A stretch of 64,000 nucleotides of DNA, taken from assembly GCF_020985305.1 (NCBI RefSeq), contig NZ_CP087588.1, positions 434,001-498,000 of the forward strand. The letters are read 5' to 3'. Below the pieces are notes generated by a model that saw only the letters and a program-made list of their open reading frames with translations, searched no databases and was not told the origin of the DNA. This document shows, in pieces, positions 18,209 to 27,411 of this stretch. This DNA comes from Croceicoccus sp. Ery15 (GTDB lineage Bacteria > Pseudomonadota > Alphaproteobacteria > Sphingomonadales > Sphingomonadaceae). Each line of letters starts with the position of its first letter. Position 1 is the stretch's first letter. The translations under genes were made by a program, and so were the position numbers.

Positions 18209-19771
18209 ATGCGTAAGCTGCCCGCACATCTCACCCGCCGCAAAGCGCTTCACGGTCTGGCCGCCGGGACCGGTGCCTTGGCACTTTCCAGTTCAACGGC
18301 CGCACTGGGTAAGGCAACGGGCTTAATGAGAACAGAGCAAAGCCTGGCCTGGACGCCGGCATGGCAGCTTCGGGAAATGATGGCCGACAAGTCGCTGTCG
18401 CCGGTCGAACTGACGCGCTATTTTCTTGATCGGATCGACCGTATCGATCCACTTATCCACGCATACATAACCGTCGATCGCGAAGGCGCGCTTGCGCAGG
18501 CCGCATTGGCCGAAAAGGCGATATCGAACGGCGACACGCTGGGTCCGCTTCACGGAATCCCGATCTCAATCAAGGATCTTTACGCGACCAAAGGCCTCGT
18601 CACCACACAGGGGTCGATGGCGATGAAGGACCTTGTCCCTACCGTTGACGAGATCCTTGTCGAACGCCTCCGCAATGCAGGGGCCATCATCGTGGGCAAG
18701 ACGAATGCGCCAGAATTCGCAACTTTCCCGCGGACGAAAACGCTCCTTGCCGGCGAAACGCTCAATCCATGGGATCGCAAGCGTATTTCCGGCGCGTCAA
18801 GCGGGGGTGCCGCCGCATCCGTTGCTGCCGGAATTACGCCCTTTGCCATCGGCAGCGATGGAGGCGGGTCGACAAGAATACCTGCAGCACTGAATGGCGT
18901 GTTCGGGTTCCAGCCCAGTGCCGGGCGCATTCCTTCGCGCAGTCCGGTAAGCGTCCACATGTCGTCGGCGGGTCCCATCACGCAGGATGTCCGCGACGGC
19001 GCCATCATAATGCAGGTGCTGGCAGGCCGCGATGCGCGCGACCCAAGCGCCATCGACGAGCCGTCGCCAGACCTTGTGTCTGCGCTTGGCGCCGGTGTGG
19101 CCGGAAAGCGGATTGGGTGGAGCCGGGACTGGGGCGTCGTTACCGGCGGCGATCCGCGCGCCATCGATGTGGCGGAGAAAGCTGTCAGGCTGTTCTCTAC
19201 CGCAGGCGCAAATGTCGAAGTCGCGGACGTTACGCTGCCCGATTCCGCGGCCTGGCCCGTGTTCATCGGGATGAATGAATATTCCTATCGACGCACGGGC
19301 CGGCTGCTTGGCTTCAGTGCTGAAAAGCAGGCGCTTTTCACGCCGCCGGTGAAGGCCATGCTTGCCCAGATCAAAGCGATGGGTGGAGAGCTGTTTTCGG
19401 CTGACGATTATATGCGGCTGTTCGAGACGCGGGCAGAACTGGTGCGTTGGATTGATACGGTGTTCGAGCGCCATGATTTCATATGCACGCCTACGGTCGG
19501 GATGATTGCTCCGTTGATCCCGGATGGTGAATGGGACCAGCCCTACACTGACAAATACTCGATCGACCACATAAGCACCAACTACACATATATAGCCAAT
19601 GTGCTGGGCTTGCCTGCGGCATCGGTGCCATGTGGGTTCGTCGACGGCATGCCCGTCGGACTGCAGATCATCGGGCCGAGGCTGGCCGACGCGGAAGTAT
19701 TCGCGGCGGCCCATGCTTTTTCCCGGATTCAGCCCTGGGCTGGGCAGCATCCCTCGATTGCGACAATTTAA
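18209..19771 (+). CDS. Amidase signature family enzyme with Tat signal
   Basis: A 520-residue amidase with the Ser-cisSer-Lys machinery: Lys in GIPISIKDLYATKG, the first Ser in the glycine-rich ISGASSGGAAASVAAG, and the second in GSDGGGSTRIPAALNG. The N-terminus has a twin-arginine motif (TRRKALHG at residues 9-16) followed by a short Ala/Leu-rich segment, so it is probably exported folded to the periplasm. The start at 18209 is set by CTCGGAGAAATC upstream. In this cluster it may release an acid from an amide before import, which would make an amide the true growth substrate (inference). Confidence 0.9.
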   Translation: MRKLPAHLTRRKALHGLAAGTGALALSSSTAALGKATGLMRTEQSLAWTPAWQLREMMADKSLSPVELTRYFLDRIDRIDPLIHAYITVDREGALAQAALAEKAISNGDTLGPLHGIPISIKDLYATKGLVTTQGSMAMKDLVPTVDEILVERLRNAGAIIVGKTNAPEFATFPRTKTLLAGETLNPWDRKRISGASSGGAAASVAAGITPFAIGSDGGGSTRIPAALNGVFGFQPSAGRIPSRSPVSVHMSSAGPITQDVRDGAIIMQVLAGRDARDPSAIDEPSPDLVSALGAGVAGKRIGWSRDWGVVTGGDPRAIDVAEKAVRLFSTAGANVEVADVTLPDSAAWPVFIGMNEYSYRRTGRLLGFSAEKQALFTPPVKAMLAQIKAMGGELFSADDYMRLFETRAELVRWIDTVFERHDFICTPTVGMIAPLIPDGEWDQPYTDKYSIDHISTNYTYIANVLGLPAASVPCGFVDGMPVGLQIIGPRLADAEVFAAAHAFSRIQPWAGQHPSIATI

Positions 19772-19839
19772 CACGGCTCACTAGACCGGCGGTGTAAATG
19801 GGCATGGCCGGTTTAGTGACCTAACGCTGGCTCTTGCTG

Positions 19840-19864
19840 AAAGGTCGCCGAATGGCGGCCTTTT
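19840..19864 (+). terminator. Rho-independent terminator after the amidase gene
   Basis: AAGGTCGCC-GAAT-GGCGGCCTT followed by TT forms a 9-bp stem (one G-U pair) with a 4-nt loop, about 70 nt after the amidase stop. The remaining bases up to the TonB receptor gene (20099) contain a weak 79-codon frame with no family resemblance. Confidence 0.7.
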
Positions 19865-20061
19865 ATGCGTTTTACGGCTCGCGAGAACGTGATCGAGGCC
19901 GGGGCGGTGAGTGCTTGCGCCAGAAGAGTCCCCCGTTGGTAGTTTCAGCGGGACATGTTCTGAACCGCTTGCGCCGAGCGCGCACTAGCACAAAGATATT
20001 GCCGCTTTGGGAAGTCGATTTTCCAGAAAGAAAGGGAGCGAACCGAAGTCCGCCCCCCTGC

Positions 20062-20083
20062 CGGTCCGCTTAAAGCCGGACCG
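20062..20083 (-). terminator. Possible terminator of the TonB receptor gene
   Basis: CGGTCCG and CGGACCG (7-bp arms, 8-nt loop) lie 16 nt beyond the receptor stop on the minus strand. No T-tract follows, so efficiency is doubtful. Confidence 0.4.
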
Positions 20084-20098
20084 CTTACATGTCAGTGA

Positions 20099-22636
20099 TC
20101 AGAAGCTGTACTTGGCTTCCACGCCCCATGTGCGCGGCGGCCCCAGATAGAGGCTGTTGTAAGGTGCAGCAGGCAGAATCACGGAAACGCCGGCCTGATA
20201 TTCAACATCGAACATGTTCTTGAGATAGAACCCAAGGTCGAAGCCGGAACCGCCGATACCCTTCAGGTCAATGCGGCCATTGGCCAGCGAATAGCCTTCC
20301 AGCTGGAAACCCTGCTGCCCGCCGTAATCGGCGGTCATATAGAGATCTCCGCTAAAGATCAGGTCAGCATCTGCCGGCTTGACCGGTGCGATCCAGCTTG
20401 CGCTGAACGTACCGGCGAATGTCGGGGTCAGCTTGTTGATCTGCCCCCTGCCAAAAGAGCCCACATTGGGTCCAAGTTCTCCATTGGTGTTTACTGGCAA
20501 CTGCTTGTCGATGTCAGTCTGGGTTATCGCGCCGTTGAAACCGAGGGTGAAGTTGCTGTCGGGCGAGACGCTGGCGTCGATCTCCACACCATAGATGCTG
20601 AGGTCGGCGGCGTTGATGATGAGCGACGACGGCGGCGCATCCAGTGTTCCACGTGGGAAGGTAAAATTGCCCGAATTCGACAGGAACTGCGTTGCATTCT
20701 CATACTTCGAATAGAACGCAGCCACGTTGATCCGGCCGCGCCCGCCGCCGAGATTGAAATTCAGCTTCTCGCCGATTTCCACGTCGGTCACGCGTTCCTG
20801 CTTGATCGTCTGGTACCCGGTAAGATCGACACAGGATGTCGAATAGTTCCCCGAAGGACAGGTCACCGGATCGGATTCGAACAGCGGGAAGTTCAGGTTC
20901 TTCGGACGGACGCCGCGACGGCTGGTAATATAGACCATGAAGTCTGGATTCACCTTATAGTCGAAACCGACGGTCCAGGTGGGATAATCGTCCTTTACCG
21001 AGGAGCGACCGAAACCATCGCTGAATTCGGTCGGCGTGCCGACACGGTCCGCAATATTCTGCTTACACTCGTCGAAAGAAACCGATTCAAACGTCGCCGC
21101 GTTGCCCGGATTATAGCAGAACTGTGCCTTGTCCCAGCTGTAGCGACCACCGACGTTGAAATTCAGCTTTTCGCTAAGCGGAATCGTGAACTGGCTGTAG
21201 ATCGCAAAGCTCTGGTTCTTGACGTGCGTCGTCGTGGGCGGAATGCGGCCCAGCGAAGAGAAGGTGGTGAACTGATCGCCTGAAGGACCGGCCGGACCAT
21301 CGACGCTGTAATATGCGCCGAGAATCCCGTTGAAGCCGCTGTCACTATCGTAGATGAGCTGAAGGTCGTTATCGATATAGTCGCGCACATAGCGCTGTTC
21401 GGCATAATAAACGATAAACGGTTGGGTGACGAGCCCACCCAGAAACGGATTGGAAAATCCGCCTTGGTCGAGGATCGGCACGGCGCCCGTGTTGATCCCT
21501 TGATCGTTTGTATTTTTGCGATAACCGAAGATGTTGCGGATCGAAAGGCTATCGCTCAAATCCACATCGGTCGTGTTCACGACAGCGATCGACTTGCGAT
21601 AGGCGCGGCCGCCGTTGATGCCGCCATCAAATGCCCCGCGCGGATTTTCTTGAGCGTAGTCGGCTGCCAGATCAGCGAGAGCGACAGCAGTAGCTGCCCG
21701 GGCCGGATCACCCATCAGGGGCAGGAAGGCCGTGTTCTGGAATGGCGCGAAGTCGGCCTTGTAAAGAAACAGGCCTGCCGCTCGTTCATCCGCTTTAAAA
21801 TATTCGACCACGGTGGTATTCGAAATTCCATCGGTCGGCTGGATCGTCAGCGAAGCGCGGACGCTGTCATTCTTGATGTTATCGAACCCTGGGTAGCTGT
21901 CTGCATTCGGGTCGGTGACCCCCAGCGCCTGAACCTCTGGAAGGGCGAAGAAATCGGCGTCGAGTGAACGAATTCGTTCATCCTGCCGGCGAATCTGCCC
22001 CGCGACGCGCAGTGCGACGGAGCCGGGGATGATCGGGATATTGAGCGCGCCTTCCAGAGCGCGATAATCATACCGGCCATAGGTGCCACGGACATAGCCT
22101 TCGAAGTCGTACAGGTCCGGCTGCGCAGTGTTGACAAGGATCGCGCCGCCAAGCGTCGATTTCCCGAAAAGCGTTCCCTGTGGCCCTTTCAAAACCTGGA
22201 TATTCGCGATGTCGTATGTCGGGATGCTCGAGCCGAGGCTGGGGATCGCGATATTGTTGAAATAGGTGACCACGCCGGGTGTCGTGAGTCCGACGGGAAG
22301 CTGCCCGATGCCGCGAAGGCTGACGTTGGTCGTGCTCTTGCCGCCTTCGGAATTGAAGTTCAGACCCGATGCGATCGATCTGACTTCGGCCAGTTCCTGC
22401 ACGGTGCTGCGTTCCAGCGCCTGATCGTCGAACGCCGTCACAGCAACTGGCACGTCTTGCAGTCGTTCAGCGGTACGGCGCGCGGTTACAATGATTTCGC
22501 CTTGCCCTGCGGGTGCAGATTCGGCGAGTTGCACCTCGGCAATGTCCTGATTTTCAATGTCCTGCGCGTGCGCGGGAAGCGCGATTGCAAGGGCGGCGCT
22601 AGACGCCAACAGAGCAGGATGAAGTAATTTACTCAT
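20099..22636 (-). CDS. TonB-dependent outer-membrane receptor 1
   Basis: An 845-residue TonB-dependent receptor. It has a signal peptide (MSKLLHPALLASSAALAIALPAHAQ), an N-terminal plug with GEIIVTARRTAERLQDVPVAVTAF and VLKGPQGTLFGKSTLGGAI, and a long beta-barrel ending in an aromatic residue (WGVEAKYSF). This is the sphingomonad catabolic type, presumably importing the cluster's hydrophobic substrate across the outer membrane. It is the last gene of a minus-strand group (SnoaL, MFS, truncated hydrolase). It also has its own upstream dyad at 22683-22724, so it probably has its own promoter. It is about a third to a half identical by eye to receptor 2 in the plug. Confidence 0.95.
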   Translation of the reverse strand: MSKLLHPALLASSAALAIALPAHAQDIENQDIAEVQLAESAPAGQGEIIVTARRTAERLQDVPVAVTAFDDQALERSTVQELAEVRSIASGLNFNSEGGKSTTNVSLRGIGQLPVGLTTPGVVTYFNNIAIPSLGSSIPTYDIANIQVLKGPQGTLFGKSTLGGAILVNTAQPDLYDFEGYVRGTYGRYDYRALEGALNIPIIPGSVALRVAGQIRRQDERIRSLDADFFALPEVQALGVTDPNADSYPGFDNIKNDSVRASLTIQPTDGISNTTVVEYFKADERAAGLFLYKADFAPFQNTAFLPLMGDPARAATAVALADLAADYAQENPRGAFDGGINGGRAYRKSIAVVNTTDVDLSDSLSIRNIFGYRKNTNDQGINTGAVPILDQGGFSNPFLGGLVTQPFIVYYAEQRYVRDYIDNDLQLIYDSDSGFNGILGAYYSVDGPAGPSGDQFTTFSSLGRIPPTTTHVKNQSFAIYSQFTIPLSEKLNFNVGGRYSWDKAQFCYNPGNAATFESVSFDECKQNIADRVGTPTEFSDGFGRSSVKDDYPTWTVGFDYKVNPDFMVYITSRRGVRPKNLNFPLFESDPVTCPSGNYSTSCVDLTGYQTIKQERVTDVEIGEKLNFNLGGGRGRINVAAFYSKYENATQFLSNSGNFTFPRGTLDAPPSSLIINAADLSIYGVEIDASVSPDSNFTLGFNGAITQTDIDKQLPVNTNGELGPNVGSFGRGQINKLTPTFAGTFSASWIAPVKPADADLIFSGDLYMTADYGGQQGFQLEGYSLANGRIDLKGIGGSGFDLGFYLKNMFDVEYQAGVSVILPAAPYNSLYLGPPRTWGVEAKYSF

Positions 22637-22682
22637 TGACCATCTCCCATGGAATTAAGATTTCTGTGTCTGTTGCGGTGGT

Positions 22683-22724
22683 AGATAGGTCGAATGTCTC
22701 GGCGTTGACCTATCTTAAGGTGGG
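22683..22724. promoter_or_regulatory. Dyad operator, copy 6, with an outer inverted repeat
   Basis: CCTATC-TTAA-GGTGGG (22709-22724) lies 73 bp upstream of the TonB receptor start. A second half-site is arranged so that AGATAGGTC (22683-22691) and GACCTATCT (22707-22715) form a perfect 9-bp inverted repeat with a 15-bp gap. The 12-mer ACCTATCTTAAG is shared exactly with the site at 31549. Confidence 0.55.
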
Positions 22725-22733
22725 GACCCTTTT

Positions 22734-23048
22734 TTATTGGTCATTGGGGGGGATTTGCGTGAACTCGCGGCTGATGCAGGCGCGCGCCACGGTCAACATG
22801 GCCTTACCGGCGCCGGGCATCTCACCGTCGCGTCCGAACAAGGAGGGCATGTACACGGTCAGCCCCGCATCGCGGACCCAGCGAGCAAAACGCGCCACAT
22901 AGAGTGTGATCCCGGGAATTTCGGAGATCACGATCACGGCGGGACTGCTTCCGGCCACATACACGGTCTTGGTCTTCCCCAGGAGCGTCAATTGACGCTT
23001 GTAGAAATCGTCTAGCGGGTCACCGATCTCGGGAAGAAATTCTCGCAT
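22734..23048 (-). pseudogene. Truncated dienelactone hydrolase-like gene
   Basis: A 104-residue frame starting MREFLPEIGDPLDDFYKRQ with VIVISEIPGITLYVARFARWV and YMPSLFGRDG. This corresponds to the N-terminal third of dienelactone hydrolase family proteins, which normally run to about 250 residues and carry the nucleophile Cys later. The frame stops after ACISREFTQIPPNDQ, and no continuation is seen in the ~100 bp before the TonB receptor gene. A strong AAGGG ribosome site precedes the start, so a short peptide may still be made. It is likely a decayed or deletion-truncated gene in the operon downstream of the MFS gene (27 nt gap). Confidence 0.65.
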
Positions 23049-23074
23049 GTTTCCCTTCCCCCTTGCGGAACCTG

Positions 23075-24394
23075 CTAATCTGCCACAGGCAATTCCGTGC
23101 CCTGTTGTCCGATCCGGATGGACCGCGTAGCCAGCAGAAGGTGCAATCCCCCCCAAGCTACGAAGATCATCGCAAAACCGATGCCCCAAGCAACGCCTCT
23201 CGTCCCGCCTACCGCTTCACTTACGGCGCCAATCAGATATGTGCCGGCGCCCACCCCGATAAGGTTGGCCCCCAGTTGCACCAGCGATACAGCCAAACCG
23301 CGCAGGCGCGGTCCGGCCTGGTGTACGATCACGGAATAGACCGGCCCGTTATAGGATGCGCTGAAGAAGCCGCACATCAGCATGGCCGCGATGACCTGCG
23401 CCAGATTGCCGAAATACACCGTTCCAAGTCCCGTGAGCGCGGTGGCAAAGGGGATCATCGCCCCGAACAGAGCGGTCCGCACGGGATTGAAACCGCCTTT
23501 ATGCCGGTTCAGCTGATCCACCGCCCATCCAGCTGCAAGGCCGCCCGCCGAACCGAGCACCCCATATGATATCGCGATGAGCAGTCCCGCATCGGCAATC
23601 GGAAAGCCATGCACACGAATGAGAAATGTCGTCAGCCATGTACTCATCCCATAGATGCCGGTGGCGATCAGGATGATTGCGAAGATGCAATGGGCAAGTC
23701 CCGGTCGCGCCAGCAATTCGCCAACGCGGGAACGCAGACCGGCCTCCGACGCAAGTTCGTTGCTGGCCGGATCTTCGCTGGCGTCCATGCCCCCACGCAC
23801 CGGTTCGCGCACGCCGAACAGCAGGACCGGTGCCAGCAGGATCCCGGGAATACCAGCCGCGATGAATGCCCAGCGCCACCCGAAATTCTGTACGATCGCG
23901 CCGCCCGCGACGAAGGCTATCGCCAAACCAACACCCGAACTGAGATACCAGATGCCGATTGCGGTAGCGCGGCGGTTCTTGTCGAAATAATCGCTCAGGA
24001 TGGAAATACCCGTGGGTGATCCGGCCGCTTCAGAAACCCCAACCACGGCCCTGCTGGCGAACATCGACCAAAATCCGACCGCAAGACCACATAACGCGGT
24101 CGAGGCGCTCCAGATGGTCAACGCGGCGGCCATGATATTGCGCCGATTGAAGCGATCGACCGCGACGCCGAACGGAATCGCGGCCATCGCAAAGAAAATG
24201 CCATATGCAAATCCCGCAAGAACGCCGAGCCGGCCATCGCTCAATCCGAACTCCCTACCCATCGGTTCAAGGATCAGGCCGATGATTGCCCGGTCGATGC
24301 CATGGGTCGTCTGAACCGCCGTCAAAATGGCAAGAACGCACCAGCTATATGCGGGGGAAGGGGCCGCCGACTGAGGTGGCTCTCCGGATTTCAT
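23075..24394 (-). CDS. MFS transporter, spinster-like
   Basis: A 439-residue inner-membrane MFS carrier with about 12 hydrophobic segments. The N-terminal AILTAVQTTHGIDRAIIGLILEPM and loop VDRFNRRNIMAAALTIWS, then SRAVVGVSEAAGSPTGISILSDYF, are typical of the spinster-like group seen beside TonB receptors in sphingomonad catabolic clusters. It probably moves the substrate from periplasm to cytoplasm after the receptor. It lies between the small SnoaL-like gene (34 nt upstream) and the truncated hydrolase gene (26 nt downstream), forming one operon. Confidence 0.88.
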   Translation of the reverse strand: MKSGEPPQSAAPSPAYSWCVLAILTAVQTTHGIDRAIIGLILEPMGREFGLSDGRLGVLAGFAYGIFFAMAAIPFGVAVDRFNRRNIMAAALTIWSASTALCGLAVGFWSMFASRAVVGVSEAAGSPTGISILSDYFDKNRRATAIGIWYLSSGVGLAIAFVAGGAIVQNFGWRWAFIAAGIPGILLAPVLLFGVREPVRGGMDASEDPASNELASEAGLRSRVGELLARPGLAHCIFAIILIATGIYGMSTWLTTFLIRVHGFPIADAGLLIAISYGVLGSAGGLAAGWAVDQLNRHKGGFNPVRTALFGAMIPFATALTGLGTVYFGNLAQVIAAMLMCGFFSASYNGPVYSVIVHQAGPRLRGLAVSLVQLGANLIGVGAGTYLIGAVSEAVGGTRGVAWGIGFAMIFVAWGGLHLLLATRSIRIGQQGTELPVAD

Positions 24395-24428
24395 CGAAGT
24401 TCGCCTGTCGTTCGCTTTCCTTGGGCAC

Positions 24429-24785
24429 TCACTTCGCGGGATCCCTGTGGAAATATCTTACGCGCAGACTATCCCTGTCGGTATGATAGGTTTCGATGCT
24501 GGGCAGAACCGTTTGGCCCGTCTCGCCTGCAATGATGTTATGCACCAAGGCCGCGGCTTCGTTGCCGTTGACCAGCAAATGCACGAGTTCGGTTGTGCAG
24601 CTTGGGCCGTATGTTTCCCACATCTCTTGGACAGCCGCTGTGCCTTCAATGGGTTCGCTGCCGACATATTCGACCGTGAAGCCGCCAGGACCCAAAGCCT
24701 CGAATGCAGCTAACACGCCGCCAAGGTTCTTGGAATTCCACTCGCTATAGATCGCGCGTATATGCGGTTCCATCTCTCTATTCAT
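24429..24785 (-). CDS. Small SnoaL-like / NTF2-fold protein
   Basis: A 118-residue nuclear transport factor 2-like protein. It has an N-terminal helix pair (IRAIYSEWNSKNLGGVLAAFEAL), central FTVEYVGSEPIEGTAAVQEMWETYG, and a C-terminal RVRYFHRDPAK strand. Function is unknown; such proteins in catabolic clusters can be isomerases or hydratases. The ATG at 24785 is chosen over a GTG at 24797 because GGAG lies 6 nt before it. It is the first gene of the SnoaL-MFS-hydrolase fragment-receptor group, with the perfect palindromic operator about 110 bp upstream. Confidence 0.75.
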   Translation of the reverse strand: MNREMEPHIRAIYSEWNSKNLGGVLAAFEALGPGGFTVEYVGSEPIEGTAAVQEMWETYGPSCTTELVHLLVNGNEAAALVHNIIAGETGQTVLPSIETYHTDRDSLRVRYFHRDPAK

Positions 24786-24892
24786 TGGACACTCCACTCC
24801 AAACTACTCAAGCCGGCATCGCGCTCGCCGGTGCAAATCGCGGTCGTATTCTTAATTTTTATTCAGGATGGATGGCACCGAGCGGCGATGAA

Positions 24893-24908
24893 CCTTTCTT
24901 AAGAAAGG
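24893..24908. promoter_or_regulatory. Dyad operator, copy 7 (perfect palindrome)
   Basis: CCTTTCTTAAGAAAGG is an exact 16-bp palindrome and the best-formed member of the nine-site family. It lies between the stop of TonB receptor 2 (24985, minus strand) and the start of the SnoaL-MFS operon (24785). Confidence 0.6.
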
Positions 24909-24984
24909 CACATCACTGCGTTCGATTCCTGCGAGAACCTGGGCGGGCGTTGCAATAGCAACCGTACGCCTAGGCCAAGCGATG

Positions 24985-27411
24985 CTAATTTCCGAAGGAA
25001 ACCCGCAGTTCGACACCATACGTGCGGGGCGCGCCATAGAACCCGCTATTGATCCCCAGCGCGTTCGATCCGACGTTTGAAGAGGCCAGATAGTCCTTGT
25101 CGAAGACATTTCGCATGAAGAACGCGGCATCGATCGAGCTACCGGCAATGCGTTCAACGTCCAGACGGGCGTTTACGAGGTCATAGGCAGGCAGGATCGC
25201 GTCAGAGGAGCTTACCTTGCTGGAGTGGTAGTAGTCTGCCCCCAACTTGAACGTGCCGAACGCGTCCGGAACCGGCAGGGTCCAGTCTAAACCGGCGGTC
25301 ACCGTGGTCGTCGGCACAAGGTTGAAAGGCACTTCCGGGGTAGCGAGATAGGCGGCGAGAAATGGCTCGACGGTAAGCGAGCGCGACTTCAGGTCGAGGA
25401 ATGTGGCTCCGATATCGAAGGAGAGGGACCGGCTGGGCGCGGCCCGAGCCGACAGGTCGATACCTGCCACACGTGTCTTGCCCGCATTAACTAGCAACGT
25501 GCCGCCACTGGGGTCGTTAGAGGCATCGCAATCGCCATCCGGCGAAGAGAAGGGGGGATTGGTTCCACCCGGCCCGGTACCGCATGCGGCATTGGTATTC
25601 AGGCCGGAAATCGGCACCTGTACGTTGTCGTACCAACCGATAAAGGGTGACGCGTTCAGTCGGACGCGCAGGTTTCCCGCTTCGAAATCGGAACGAACGC
25701 CCGCTTCGAGGTCAGTAACTTTTTCCGGCGCAAAGGACTGGTAAGGCGTCAGGAGCCCCGCAAGTGTTGGCGTGTTAATGCCGCCTGCGCGGTAACCGCG
25801 GCGGGTGACTACATATAAAAATAGATCCGGGTCGATCTGCCAATCCAGACCCAGCGTCCACGTCGGTGCCTTGGACGAGGTCTTGTTGATACTTGAATTG
25901 ACGATATCGCTCGTTCCGGTACGGCATTCCGCCGGAGAGACTTCCGGCTGGTTCGTGGTGCCGCCGCCGACGCAAGCCTCGATGTCGTCCCAAGTGTACC
26001 GGAACCCCGCGTTGAGACGCAGCCCATCTGTCACACCATCCAGCGACAGGCCGAGATTGGCGAAGAGCGCCTTGCTCTCTTCTGTGTAGAAGCTGTAGTT
26101 GAATGGCGCGTCCGTAATGCCCGGAAGGATAAACACGGGAATATAGGATCCGCTCGGCCCGACCGGCTTGCTTTTCAGATAGAAACCGCCAACCAGCCAG
26201 TCCAACCGGTCGTCGATCAGCTTGCCCTTGAACTGCACCTCGTTGGAGAACTGTTCGACGTCAGACGTTTGTCGCCCCCCGACCACGGTAACGGGAAGTC
26301 CGGCCGGAATTGCGCCTGAGCCGTCCGAAATAAGAGTTGGCAGGCCATCGACACTGGAGAAATAGTCGACATCGGTACTGCGGTACCCGAAGATGTTCAC
26401 GAAACTGACGTCAGGTCCAAATTCGACTTCCGTCCGGTTGGTCACGCCGATCCGCTTTACGCGTTCGAAGGCATCGACATCCGAATTGATAACCCGCGGC
26501 CCGCGAGCCTCTTGCAGAGCCAACTGCTCTTGTGCGGCCGCCAGTGTACCAGTGGCGGTCAGCGCGTTGGGTCCATCCAGTACGTTGTAGAGCACCGACG
26601 CGCCGCCGGTGGAACGGTTGCGGTAGTAATCGAAAATCGTAGTGTTGCTGAATCCGTCAAAAGGTTCGAGCAGGAGGGACGCGCGGAATGCGCGCGAGTT
26701 TAAATCGTCGGCATCGTCGCCGATGCCGATGTTCTTCGTCCACCCGTCACGCTTCTGGTACTGCCCCGCCACGCGCAACGCGGCGATGTCGGCGACCACC
26801 GGAATGTTCAGAGCGCCTTCCAGGATGCGCGAATCGTAGTTACCGTAAGTCGCGGTCACGTAGCCGCCGATGTCGTAATTCGGAGCTGTCGGGTAATAGA
26901 GGATCGCGCCGCCGGTAGTGTTACGGCCGAACAAGGTGCCCTGAGGGCCCTTCAGCACCTGCACCGACGAGAGGTCGTAAGTCGGGATGCTGGACCCAAG
27001 CGTTGGCGCGGGCACCTCGGCGAAATAGCTGATTACCCCCGGCGCGCTGTTCCCCGCGAGCGCCTTTGATTGACCGCGGATCGAAAAGTTGGTGTTTTCG
27101 CGCCCTCCCGAACCGGCAAGAAATATGCCAGGGGTTTTAACCAGCAGATCCTGTGTGTCGCGGATCGTGGCGCTGCGCAGGGTATCGGCATTAAATGCCG
27201 TGACTGACACGGGTACCGACTGGATGTCCTCTTCGGTACGGCGAGCGGTAACGACGATCTCGTCCCCGTATCCTAATTCTTTGGCAGAGCTGTCGTCGTC
27301 CCTTGCCTGATCGTCCACCGTCGCGTCTTGCGCGAAAGCCCCTTGGGCGGCGATAGTGGTCGAAAGCAGAACGGAAACGACAGTGCGAGTGGATAGGGTC
27401 CTGATGCGCAT
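24985..27411 (-). CDS. TonB-dependent outer-membrane receptor 2
   Basis: An 808-residue TonB-dependent receptor with a signal peptide (about residues 1-28, ending GAFAQDA). The plug has DEIVVTARRTEEDIQSVPVSVTAF and VLKGPQGTLFGRNTTGGAI, and the 22-strand-type barrel ends YGVELRVSFGN. It is paralogous to receptor 1 and shares its plug layout, including the GSSIPTYD segment before the VLKGPQGTLFG box. Two receptors in one regulon could mean two related substrates or a lid/affinity difference. Its promoter region carries operator copy 8 at 27481. Confidence 0.95.
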   Translation of the reverse strand: MRIRTLSTRTVVSVLLSTTIAAQGAFAQDATVDDQARDDDSSAKELGYGDEIVVTARRTEEDIQSVPVSVTAFNADTLRSATIRDTQDLLVKTPGIFLAGSGGRENTNFSIRGQSKALAGNSAPGVISYFAEVPAPTLGSSIPTYDLSSVQVLKGPQGTLFGRNTTGGAILYYPTAPNYDIGGYVTATYGNYDSRILEGALNIPVVADIAALRVAGQYQKRDGWTKNIGIGDDADDLNSRAFRASLLLEPFDGFSNTTIFDYYRNRSTGGASVLYNVLDGPNALTATGTLAAAQEQLALQEARGPRVINSDVDAFERVKRIGVTNRTEVEFGPDVSFVNIFGYRSTDVDYFSSVDGLPTLISDGSGAIPAGLPVTVVGGRQTSDVEQFSNEVQFKGKLIDDRLDWLVGGFYLKSKPVGPSGSYIPVFILPGITDAPFNYSFYTEESKALFANLGLSLDGVTDGLRLNAGFRYTWDDIEACVGGGTTNQPEVSPAECRTGTSDIVNSSINKTSSKAPTWTLGLDWQIDPDLFLYVVTRRGYRAGGINTPTLAGLLTPYQSFAPEKVTDLEAGVRSDFEAGNLRVRLNASPFIGWYDNVQVPISGLNTNAACGTGPGGTNPPFSSPDGDCDASNDPSGGTLLVNAGKTRVAGIDLSARAAPSRSLSFDIGATFLDLKSRSLTVEPFLAAYLATPEVPFNLVPTTTVTAGLDWTLPVPDAFGTFKLGADYYHSSKVSSSDAILPAYDLVNARLDVERIAGSSIDAAFFMRNVFDKDYLASSNVGSNALGINSGFYGAPRTYGVELRVSFGN

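Noticed and set aside
19834..20073. 79-codon plus-strand frame after the amidase
   Set aside because: It begins inside the terminator hairpin, is Arg-rich, and has no family resemblance.
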